A stretch of DNA of 64,000 nucleotides, from contig NZ_JAIQXE010000003.1 of assembly GCF_020076305.1 (NCBI RefSeq), forward strand, positions 186,001 through 250,000. Reading direction: 5' to 3'. Position 1 is the stretch's first letter; each line of letters begins with the position of its first letter. Of the stretch, positions 57,201-63,701 are shown piece after piece. Source of the DNA: Flavihumibacter profundi. Lineage in GTDB: Bacteria; Bacteroidota; Bacteroidia; Chitinophagales; Chitinophagaceae. The notes below the pieces were generated by a model that was not told the DNA's origin, searched no databases, and worked only from the letters and a program-made list of their open reading frames with translations. A program made the translations under genes and the position numbers.

Positions 57201-57844
57201 GTCAAGTCAAAATTGAAATTGTAATTGGATATTGACGCAACCAATTTTACTGGATTATACGGAATGAAAACAGCGCTGTCTTTTTTTCTATTTTTAAAAA
57301 AAAACTTATTAGAAACCGTGGGCAAATTGCAGGAATAAATATCGGGTTCAACATCAAGATAGCCCCTGGCTATTCTATTTACATAATTAAGGTCATCCAC
57401 ATAATTTAAAACATCAAGACTAGATGAAGTTCTAATTGAATCCGTACTAACTAAATAGCCATTTATTGCTTGCTCATCAGGACCGGATCGCATTGCCCTT
57501 GTTATTCCACCTCCAGCAGACAAGTTCCAGCCTAAACCAACATATGCAGCATCGTCCGTAACCTTTATACCTGATGCATGGTAACTCAACGTAATTGGCA
57601 CTTTTAATTTGCCAGTATTAATCTCAAAAATCGGGATACTAATATCAGGAAGACCGTTTGCCATATTGACCTGGTAATTTCCAAACCTTTGCACCATTGT
57701 AGCTTCTGGGGAAATAGGAATAATGTTGGGCAGATAATTCCTTCGGTCGGAAGGAGATTGAGCAAGTAAATCAAACGAAATAGCTACTAATGCTATTAAA
57801 ATATTAACCCTAACAATTAATTTTATTATACTCCTATATGCCAT
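54209..57844 (-). CDS. Large RHS-repeat / DUF5977 exported protein
   Basis: 1211 aa, signal peptide ending FDLLAQ. The N-terminal part (about 50-130) has ITLSYHASGIKVTDDAAYVGLGWNLSAGGGITR, the SpvB/TcdB-like start common to Bacteroidota RHS-associated proteins. RHS-like strands follow (YDAQGNILQYTAHDS, YDPLIGLTAQCD, YDAFNRLILVRDQDRN). The C-terminus carries a DUF5977-like segment (QQKAAVFTTSCNTG.. ADQLAMDFVNANGQDYANRKGTC). There is no toxin pivot or CT. It probably helps assemble or display the RHS toxin. Second gene of the operon. Confidence 0.85.
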   Translation of the reverse strand: MAYRSIIKLIVRVNILIALVAISFDLLAQSPSDRRNYLPNIIPISPEATMVQRFGNYQVNMANGLPDISIPIFEINTGKLKVPITLSYHASGIKVTDDAAYVGLGWNLSAGGGITRAMRSGPDEQAINGYLVSTDSIRTSSSLDVLNYVDDLNYVNRIARGYLDVEPDIYSCNLPTVSNKFFFKNRKKDSAVFIPYNPVKLVASISNYNFNFDLTDESGIEYIIGNDREMTTPGNTPSSFASGWKLSKMISNDKTDTIAFNYISNDYSSTGGDYYDLITIFDNVTDAAPNACGASANCNCQGQITTTTGGGQSSQIGSLVPGEIRFPGGKVVFEMETTNRLDIANKNLKAVRVFRMDPVSKAYILIKYIKFFYSYFVNGTERRLKLDSLQFRDKTDITAQTYSFSYNQSITMPLKSSRSRDYWGYFNNKLNSSLIPQMVVNILGPNGGSTNYNTTIGSSVLNGREPDTSYNQVGILNKINFPTGGYSEFTYETNQYYDINTSQVKFGGGLRIKQIKSVDPITGVANYKTYKYGVNESGYGEIVIPISYGFFSTEQMTYYKFDIQVPSRRVRNFCSNPNIGLEPFDGNSVGYTEVTEYNGTFTSNSGKSVYRYTFQQDAFTSLYYFNKPVVQSLFFKRGQLLGKTDFKQTTPGNYQRVRSVGNSYGAFQDLYVDTKNLQVFEKNVFIYQQKENNSLCFYPLQIQPYFYNAYSILTGDNRLTASVDTLFDQADIMKYLVTKTDYSYGNFVHQQVTKKSTTNSKNEIVETVFRYPDDSLSRTVYSRMSAANIKNAVLDEEVFLNASSIKKQHTDYNETVTNHFYPAFISTKLKTNPAVTEISFDSYDAQGNILQYTAHDSIASSFIWDYLKTYPIAKVEGARQSEIAYTSFEGDDKGNWTYTGVPDIDPSTPSGRNYLTISSNLTKSGLYTTKTYIVSYWKKSGTVTVNTTTGNPGRSVNGWTYYEHKVTNPSGGTITVSGNGAVIDELRLYPFGAQMSTFAYDPLIGLTAQCDANNQTKYFEYDAFNRLILVRDQDRNIIKQANYNYAGQQENPNIVYNQQKAAVFTTSCNTGYFGTSFSYVVPANTFSAVNQVAADQLAMDFVNANGQDYANRKGTCTAGITINGYNAKGYNYNVKFTNNSTSEYFTFVLTANTTQLTYKGVVPPGTYSVQFYPQSSPVTATFVINGLTYSGSTQTTFTNVVINNTSSAYMY

Positions 57845-57888
57845 AAAAATGAATATGTAAATATTTTTTTATACCTATTAATTTCACA

Positions 57889-59607
57889 CTAAAAAGAATA
57901 CCCAATCCTAAATAAAATTGGTTGCGCTTTGGGCACCTGGTAACTACTTAAAAAATCCCACAACACCTGCACTTTTGTATTTTTAAACAGTTTTGAGGCC
58001 ATAGGAAGCTTTTTGCTTAACCCTAATAATCCACTTTGCTGCCATGCGTGCATAGCATTCAATTGCTCAATAGAGCTAAACATGCTCAGGTAATTCATTT
58101 CAAAACCACCACTAAGCCATACTGTTTTTTTCAGCTTGTAATCCAGAAATGAACGAAGACCAGCACCCTGGTGACTAATTCTAACATGCTGTATATCCTG
58201 TCCCCATCCCATTTTATAGCTGGCGCCAATGCCCAACACCCCCTTATCATTGATCTTGTAACCTGTCGATAATCCAATTTCACTTATTACTGGACCTGCT
58301 ACGTTCGGCCGTTGTGTTTGAATGTTAGTTCCATATTCAAGGCGTTTGAGGAATGATTTTTTCTTTTGATTGTTTGGCTTGAAATTGGGCATAATTCCAT
58401 CATTTGCCCCTGCGCCAAACTCATTGACCTTATTTTTTAGTTGCTGGAGCATATCCTGCGCATGCTGCCCATTAGCTTGTAATTGTTTCATTGCATCTGG
58501 GCCACCCGCACCTATTTGCGATTGAATGATCTGGTTAACCTGCGACCTGGTCTGCAGCCCGGAGAAACCTTCCAGATTAGGCATATCCTCCTGACCATCT
58601 GATGGCATCCTGAAAAGACTGGCCAACATGCTATTCTTATGCATGAAATCCTGGAATAGTTTGGTTTGGCTCAGAATGTTAATTGCCTTTCGCTCGATCT
58701 TCTTAGGATCTTTCAATGATTCTTTGTAATCATTTATCTGTTGGCTATAATAATAAGCTTCTTTATTCAGATGTTTTAATTGCCTGGCAAAGCCGAAGTT
58801 TTGTAGTTGCTGGGTCAATACTAATTGTTGCTCACGCATATATTGCTTAACCAGTTCTGCTTTCTGAAACTGCTGTTCCAGATTAGTTACCTTATCCATT
58901 GTTCCACCCAGTAATTCTGTACCCAAGCCGTCCTGCCCTTTAGGAGCATTGAACAAGACCTTTTGCTTATCCAAAAATTTCAGGGAAGTTTTTAAGGTAT
59001 CCAGGTATGGGATGTAATGGGTAAGTTTATCCGGACTATTTAATGCATTGGTGAGGTCCTTGTAACGCTGCTCAGTATTATCAAATATTTTTCTTGCAGC
59101 CTCTGGATTCACTTTCGCTAATTTCTTCCTGATTTTTTCCTGCTGCTTTTGGAACTGCGGTAATACCTTTTCGGTGGAAGCATCAATCTTACCTTCTAGC
59201 TGACTGGTTCTTTGAATAATTTCCGATAAATAACCGGCAGGCAATTGGGCAATAGATTGCTTATCCAGACTGTCTTTCATCACAAGCGCTTGCCGGATGG
59301 CTATTTTGGAGTCAGTTTCACCGGGTGTTGCAGCTTTTGGCATGGATTGAGGGGATACATTCGAATTTGGCCCAGTCAACTGTTTCAGGTGATTATGTTC
59401 CAACCGTAATAAATATTGATTGTATTTCGCTGTCTGCCTTATGTTCACTTTGCTACTTTCTTCTATACCTGTATCCGCTAAGGCATTACTGATCGAAGAA
59501 TATCCGAGTACCTGGCGTACTGAACTATCCGCAATTTGTGCATGCAATCCAAAGGGCCATGCCATAGTACATAGCATTAATCGGACAAGCCTAAGCGTTA
59601 TTTTCAT
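57889..59607 (-). CDS. Exported coiled-coil protein with a C-terminal outer-membrane strand
   Basis: 572 aa, signal peptide ending GLHAQ. Residues about 90-420 are mostly charged helix (QFQKQQEKIRKKLAKVNPEAARKIFDN, KVTNLEQQFQKAELVKQYMREQQ), so a long coiled coil. The last 150 residues alternate strands (LSTGYKINDKGVLGIGASYKMGWG, LSGGFEMNYLSMF) and end LFRIGYSF with a terminal Phe, typical of outer-membrane barrels. First gene of the RHS operon (44 bp before the next). It could anchor or export the toxin; inference from position only. Confidence 0.65.
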   Translation of the reverse strand: MKITLRLVRLMLCTMAWPFGLHAQIADSSVRQVLGYSSISNALADTGIEESSKVNIRQTAKYNQYLLRLEHNHLKQLTGPNSNVSPQSMPKAATPGETDSKIAIRQALVMKDSLDKQSIAQLPAGYLSEIIQRTSQLEGKIDASTEKVLPQFQKQQEKIRKKLAKVNPEAARKIFDNTEQRYKDLTNALNSPDKLTHYIPYLDTLKTSLKFLDKQKVLFNAPKGQDGLGTELLGGTMDKVTNLEQQFQKAELVKQYMREQQLVLTQQLQNFGFARQLKHLNKEAYYYSQQINDYKESLKDPKKIERKAINILSQTKLFQDFMHKNSMLASLFRMPSDGQEDMPNLEGFSGLQTRSQVNQIIQSQIGAGGPDAMKQLQANGQHAQDMLQQLKNKVNEFGAGANDGIMPNFKPNNQKKKSFLKRLEYGTNIQTQRPNVAGPVISEIGLSTGYKINDKGVLGIGASYKMGWGQDIQHVRISHQGAGLRSFLDYKLKKTVWLSGGFEMNYLSMFSSIEQLNAMHAWQQSGLLGLSKKLPMASKLFKNTKVQVLWDFLSSYQVPKAQPILFRIGYSF

Positions 59608-59760
59608 GGAAAAGCTTATTGGTGACTGGTGGGTAAATATATTGGGAAAGATGATATGAACTACCCCGTATTTTTCCCGGTATAGAAATTATATTTTGTG
59701 GATAACTTTAAAACAATAACGAATAACCGAAATTTGTTAGTCCAGAGAAAATAATTATTT

Positions 59761-59774
59761 TATAGCAAGCTATA
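59761..59774. promoter_or_regulatory. Palindrome upstream of the integrase
   Basis: TATAGC-AA-GCTATA, a perfect 6-bp inverted repeat, 40 bp before the ATG. Confidence 0.45.
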
Positions 59775-59779
59775 GGAAG

Positions 59780-59813
59780 AAGGAGAAATTGCACGTCCAT
59801 CAAATTTCTCCTT
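59780..59813. promoter_or_regulatory. 11-bp inverted repeat ending at the integrase start codon
   Basis: AAGGAGAAATT and AATTTCTCCTT flank a 12-base spacer and end one base before the ATG. As RNA it would tie up the AGGAG sequence and start region; as DNA it has the form of a recombinase arm pair. Confidence 0.5.
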
Positions 59814-59814
59814 A

Positions 59815-60855
59815 ATGGAAAAGAAAATAGTTTTTATAACAGCATTTGAATCCTTTATTACAGAATCTATCAATGGCAAAAGACGGACCAGTTCCGGAAA
59901 ACGGATTGGCTCTGAAACAATTAAACAATACCAGGTATTGCATAAGTATTTGCTTCAATTCGAACAAATAAATCAATTGTCTTTGAGAATTGTAATTAGT
60001 AACGGTCTTTCGCGGAAAATTTACATAAGAGAGCGAAGTTATTGGCAAAAGATCAGGCGGAAAATGGAGCGATTTCTGCGTTGTGACTTCAATTGTTTTG
60101 ACGTTTATATAGCTGCAGTCTTTAAAATGCTACGGACCTTTTTCAATTACCTTAGAGGTGAAAAAGGATTGCCCGTTCCGCTTTTCAATAAGGTTTTTAA
60201 CTGCCCGAATTATATTTATCCCCCGGTAATACTTGATAATAATCAATTGAGGTTGTTAGTAGAGAATACTGAACTAAGGCGACGCTTAATGCTGCCCTTC
60301 AGAAAAAGCCTGGATATTTTTATCCTTGGTTGTATCGCAGGTTTGCGGTACAATGACCTGATCAATTTAAGAAAAACGGATATCCTGCGTTTCAACAAGT
60401 CCTTCTTTTTAGAAGTTGGCACCCAAAAAACAGGAACATATGTGACTATTCCTCTCCCTGAATTTGCAATGACCATAATTGAGAGGCAGAAAAAACTAAA
60501 GAATAATTTTTTATTCGAGAAGATTTCAAATGCACACTTCAACATTCACCTGAAAAAAATAATGGAGTTGGCCGGTTTTACAGAATTAAGGCCAAAATAC
60601 AGGCACCAGAATGGAAAATTGGTAGAAATAAAAACAAAAACTGGGACAAGCTACAGATTATGTGATCATATAACTTCTCACAGTATGCGCAGAATTGCCA
60701 TAACGAGCTTACTTACAGCAGGAGTCCCAGAGCAAGTAGTCCGGAAATTATCTGGTCATGCAGCAGGTAGCAAGGAATTTTACCGTTACGTCACATTAGC
60801 CCAGGGCTATTCCAATCGTGAGATATCCCAGGCACAGGGGAAAATATTTGGCTAG
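59815..60855 (+). CDS. Tyrosine recombinase (phage-integrase family)
   Basis: 346 aa. Catalytic residues are in order: Arg178 (AGLRYNDL), Lys205 (TQKTGT), His289-x-x-Arg292 (SHSMRRIA), His315 (LSGHAAGSK) and a nucleophile Tyr at 323 or 325 (EFYRYV). The N-terminal half (about 1-130) is a core-binding domain with ESINGKRRTSSGKRIGSET near the start. All key residues are present, so it should be active. It is transcribed away from the RHS operon and into the plus-strand modules. The stop codon is about 66 bp before the first module. A relic of a homologous gene lies at 45973-46094. Confidence 0.93.
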   Translation: MEKKIVFITAFESFITESINGKRRTSSGKRIGSETIKQYQVLHKYLLQFEQINQLSLRIVISNGLSRKIYIRERSYWQKIRRKMERFLRCDFNCFDVYIAAVFKMLRTFFNYLRGEKGLPVPLFNKVFNCPNYIYPPVILDNNQLRLLVENTELRRRLMLPFRKSLDIFILGCIAGLRYNDLINLRKTDILRFNKSFFLEVGTQKTGTYVTIPLPEFAMTIIERQKKLKNNFLFEKISNAHFNIHLKKIMELAGFTELRPKYRHQNGKLVEIKTKTGTSYRLCDHITSHSMRRIAITSLLTAGVPEQVVRKLSGHAAGSKEFYRYVTLAQGYSNREISQAQGKIFG

Positions 60856-60930
60856 TTCCAAAGGCTTAAATACATGCCAAAATTGAATAAATATGCTATT
60901 TTTAAAGAACTTGAAGTTCTTTGAAAGGCA
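60843..60930 (+). repeat. Flank type B, plus-strand copy
   Basis: From the integrase end to just past the GAAGTTCTTTGAAAGGCAA box. Gap-free match to 45895-45980. Confidence 0.8.
60904..60922. repeat. 9-bp perfect inverted repeat after the integrase
   Basis: AAAGAACTT-G-AAGTTCTTT, between the integrase stop and the first module. Its right arm is the AAGTTCTTTGA box present upstream of every orphan core. Confidence 0.75.
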
Positions 60931-61808
60931 AGCTGCATGCTATCCATGCAGGAAATCATTATTATCCGTTCGGGTTAACAATGGCGGGGATAAGTTCCAG
61001 GGCTATAAATAAACTGGACAACAAATACGAATACAATGGCAAAGAGAAACAAGAGAAAGAGTTCAGCGATGGAACTGGATTGGAGATGTATGACTATGGT
61101 CCGCGTAATTATGATCCCCAGATTGGGAGATGGCATACTATTGATCCGCTTGCTGATATAAGTAGAAGGTGGACTCCTTACAACTATGCTTATAATAATC
61201 CCATAAGATTTATAGATCCGGATGGCATGTGGTCGATAGATGCCAATGGAATTGCTAGTACAAGTGATCCTAATGAAATCAAGGATTTTTTAAAACAAGC
61301 AAATGGTAATCAAGAAGTCAATAAGAATAATAAGGAAATAGATACGGAACCTGATGATAAAAAGTATTCTTCAGGTAAAAACGCAACACAAGATAAAGAG
61401 GGAAATAATACTGAAATAGTATATAGGGACGAAGCTTCCACAAATGCACCATATTCACAAGATCCCTTACCCGTTAGAAATCCCAAACAGGATAAATTAT
61501 TAACTCCAGGTGAGATTGAAAAACTTAAAAAAAATGGATGGGATCATAGCGATAAAGGAAAGCGTGGCGGTCAAACAGATCTTTATAAAGACAAAGAAGG
61601 AAATGTATATCAAAAACCTAAAGGAGGAAAGGGTTCGGGAGAGCCAATTGGTATAAATATTAATGATCTTAACAATATTCAAGCTGTTGATGGCACATCA
61701 CCTTTGTTAAAAGTTTTAGATCGTATAATTAATAGTGTATTGCGATTACCTCCCATTTTATTTCCTCCGGAATTACAAGGCTCTTTATCCAAACCACAAA
61801 TACTTTAA
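60921..61808 (+). CDS. Orphan RHS C-terminal module, type-33-like polymorphic toxin
   Basis: 295 aa, TTG start ([28 protein letters not shown]). Pivot FIDPDGMWS near 97. The distal CT reads [39 protein letters not shown] and [13 protein letters not shown], resembling polymorphic toxin type 33; its activity is not settled to my knowledge. It is the first module after the integrase and has flank type B. Confidence 0.78.
   Translation: MKGKLHAIHAGNHYYPFGLTMAGISSRAINKLDNKYEYNGKEKQEKEFSDGTGLEMYDYGPRNYDPQIGRWHTIDPLADISRRWTPYNYAYNNPIRFIDPDGMWSIDANGIASTSDPNEIKDFLKQANGNQEVNKNNKEIDTEPDDKKYSSGKNATQDKEGNNTEIVYRDEASTNAPYSQDPLPVRNPKQDKLLTPGEIEKLKKNGWDHSDKGKRGGQTDLYKDKEGNVYQKPKGGKGSGEPIGININDLNNIQAVDGTSPLLKVLDRIINSVLRLPPILFPPELQGSLSKPQIL
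60963..60983 (+). repeat. RHS core site, copy 8
   Basis: Plus strand; TTA instead of CTA for Leu is the only difference from the other eight copies. Confidence 0.9.
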
Positions 61809-61947
61809 ACTTTATTATACCGCCATTGTAGGAGGCGTTTAATTTATTTAACTGTTTTCAAATTTCTTATTCTGTCTGTGAAGTGATACGCATCTTAAAA
61901 CAGATGAATACTTTAATTATTACCTTAGAAAATATATTAGCGTTATT

Positions 61948-62367
61948 ATGAAAAATGAAATTAATTTAAGCTTTTGTATATGGGATTTTGATGATATAAC
62001 CCATAGTGAAATTACACGATTGGTTGGTTTGCAGCCTTCAAAGATTTATATTAAAGGCGAAAATAAAAACACCATCGGCTCGGCATTGGTAAAAGAAAAT
62101 GGTTGGATAATAAATGCTTCATTAGTTAAATATTCTTCATTTGAAGATCAAATGAATTATTTATTAGACATAATCGAACCAAAAATTGATGTTTTCAAAT
62201 CCCTTTGTGAAAAATACTATTGTGAATTTTCCTGTGCAGTATTTATACGCTATGGCAATGGAGAGAGCACCCCTTGGGTGCATCTAAATTCAAGATATAA
62301 TAAGCTAATTAAAGAGCTCAACATTGAATTTGATATTGATCTATATTGCCTCCCAAATGAAGAATAA
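61948..62367 (+). CDS. DUF4279-type immunity protein
   Basis: 139 aa, cytoplasmic. LSFCIWDFDDITHSEITRLVGLQPSKIYIKGE and ENGWIINASL are typical of DUF4279, a family known from immunity genes next to polymorphic toxins. It follows the type-33-like module after a 139-bp gap, wider than in the other pairs. Confidence 0.85.
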   Translation: MKNEINLSFCIWDFDDITHSEITRLVGLQPSKIYIKGENKNTIGSALVKENGWIINASLVKYSSFEDQMNYLLDIIEPKIDVFKSLCEKYYCEFSCAVFIRYGNGESTPWVHLNSRYNKLIKELNIEFDIDLYCLPNEE

Positions 62368-62772
62368 AACAACAAATCCCTCCATTGAGGGCTTTGTCAA
62401 AATAAGAAAGCGAGGTTAAGTGACGTTGAAAGTGCCCTTCAAGGCCCTCATGCCCGCTGTTTAAAGAGGAGAGTAGCCATAATTTCTATCAAGACGTAAA
62501 TGCTATTACAAGCATTGTATTTTGTTCTTATAATTGCCTTGATTTTAACACCGTTTCCATATATGAATACATGTGTAAGCCCACAATATTTGGACACAAG
62601 AATTAATGCTTTCAAAATTTATAATAGTAAATAGCCTTGCCAAATAACCGAATACCTACCGGCTTTCAGGCGCAGTTACATCCCTTGAAGCATGCACCTG
62701 ACTAGGATTATTTCTCTTGTTGAATTGAAAAAATAAATCGATTAACTTTCAGCCGCTAGATAAGTTCTTTGA
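62368..62772. other. Spacer between the two plus-strand modules
   Basis: 405 bp without a credible gene. Its last about 110 bp are flank type A (see 62660-62775). Earlier it has CCCTC-CATT-GAGGG (62379-62392), a small hairpin just after the immunity stop that could be a terminator. Confidence 0.5.
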
Positions 62773-62775
62773 ATG
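62660..62775 (+). repeat. Flank type A, plus-strand copy
   Basis: TTGAAAAAATAAATCGATTA and TAGATAAGTTCTTTGAATG are shared with the copy before the module at 44244; a further 35 bp upstream (AGGCGC.GTT..ATCCCTTG.AGC.TGC) also align. Confidence 0.75.
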
Positions 62776-63690
62776 ATGCTCTGGTTAGTTCCAGTGTTTT
62801 ATCCGGAAATCCCAAACAGGTTCGTTAATTACTATCCGTTCGGGCTAACAATGGCAGGGATATCCTCAAAAGCAATGGGGAAACTGGAAAACCGCCTTAA
62901 GTTTAATAATGGGACGGAGTTGGCAAATAAAGAATTTGGCGATGGGACAGGCATTGAATTATATGAAACTTCATATAGAAGCTTTGACCCGCAAATAGGC
63001 AGATTCAATCAAGAAGATCCCATGGCTGATGAATTTGATGATTTATCTCCTTACAGTTTCTCTTATAATAATCCCATTATTTATAGTGATCCAACTGGAT
63101 TGTCACCTGACTCAATTCCGGTTTTGCGAACAGTTTTTGTGACAGCAAAAATTCCAAAAAATCTTGATGTTGCAAATGGTCAAGTCATGCAGCCAATAGG
63201 TTTTTGGGAGTCTATTTTTGGTGGCGGGTATCGCATGTGGAATGGCTATACAGTTAATAATAATGGATATTTGATGTTACAGTTTCCAAAAGGCATGATT
63301 ATGCTTTATGGAACAGTTGATGTTGATAAGAGTTCCATTGCAAAAGCTGGCGCTAAGGCTGTAGATAAATGGTTAATTTATCGTGCATTTAAAAGAATAA
63401 AAAGCGGTGAATTAAAACTATACATCGGGAAGGCGAAAAATGTATTATCAAAAAGATACTCTCAAAAAGTAGTCGAAGAAATAATGGCAACTGTTATTAA
63501 GGATTTAGATAAATTACCAGATAATGCTACGGCATTAGGGGTTGAACAGGCCGTACTTGAGTTAAATGGAGGCCTAGAAAGAACTGCCAATGTTAATAAT
63601 GCGGCAATAAATAAAATATATGTTGAAGCTGGTTTAAAGTGGCTGAATGAAAATATTCCAAATTGGAAAGAAATATTTAAGTTTCAATAG
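62773..63690 (+). CDS. Orphan RHS C-terminal module with GIY-YIG-like nuclease toxin
   Basis: 305 aa, ATG-ATG start ([27 protein letters not shown]). The core is more divergent after YPFGLTM (SYRSFDPQIGRFNQEDP), with pivot YSDPTGLSP near 112. The distal CT has YRAFKRIKSGELKLYIGKAKNVLSKRYS and later GVEQAVLELNGG and NNAAINKI: Tyr/Tyr-Ile-Gly, Arg, Glu and Asn in the order of GIY-YIG endonucleases. DNA cleavage is inferred. Flank type A. Confidence 0.8.
   Translation: MMLWLVPVFYPEIPNRFVNYYPFGLTMAGISSKAMGKLENRLKFNNGTELANKEFGDGTGIELYETSYRSFDPQIGRFNQEDPMADEFDDLSPYSFSYNNPIIYSDPTGLSPDSIPVLRTVFVTAKIPKNLDVANGQVMQPIGFWESIFGGGYRMWNGYTVNNNGYLMLQFPKGMIMLYGTVDVDKSSIAKAGAKAVDKWLIYRAFKRIKSGELKLYIGKAKNVLSKRYSQKVVEEIMATVIKDLDKLPDNATALGVEQAVLELNGGLERTANVNNAAINKIYVEAGLKWLNENIPNWKEIFKFQ
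62833..62853 (+). repeat. RHS core site, copy 9
   Basis: Exact core, plus strand, flank type A. Confidence 0.9.
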
Positions 63691-63701
63691 GTTAAAATAT
63701 T

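Larger units (their letters stand above)
59608..59814. other. Divergent region between the RHS operon and the integrase
   Basis: 207 bp. It holds the promoters for both directions. No clear TAnnTTTG was found. Two inverted repeats lie just before the integrase start (59761-59774 and 59780-59813). Confidence 0.5.

Noticed and set aside
54209-57844. Second full-length RHS toxin
   Set aside because: It has RHS-like strands but no YPFGLTM core, DPxG pivot or CT; the C-terminus is DUF5977-like instead.
59815-60855. Integrase of a prophage or ICE with a tRNA attachment site
   Set aside because: No phage, conjugation or tRNA gene is visible nearby; the neighbours are RHS genes on both sides.
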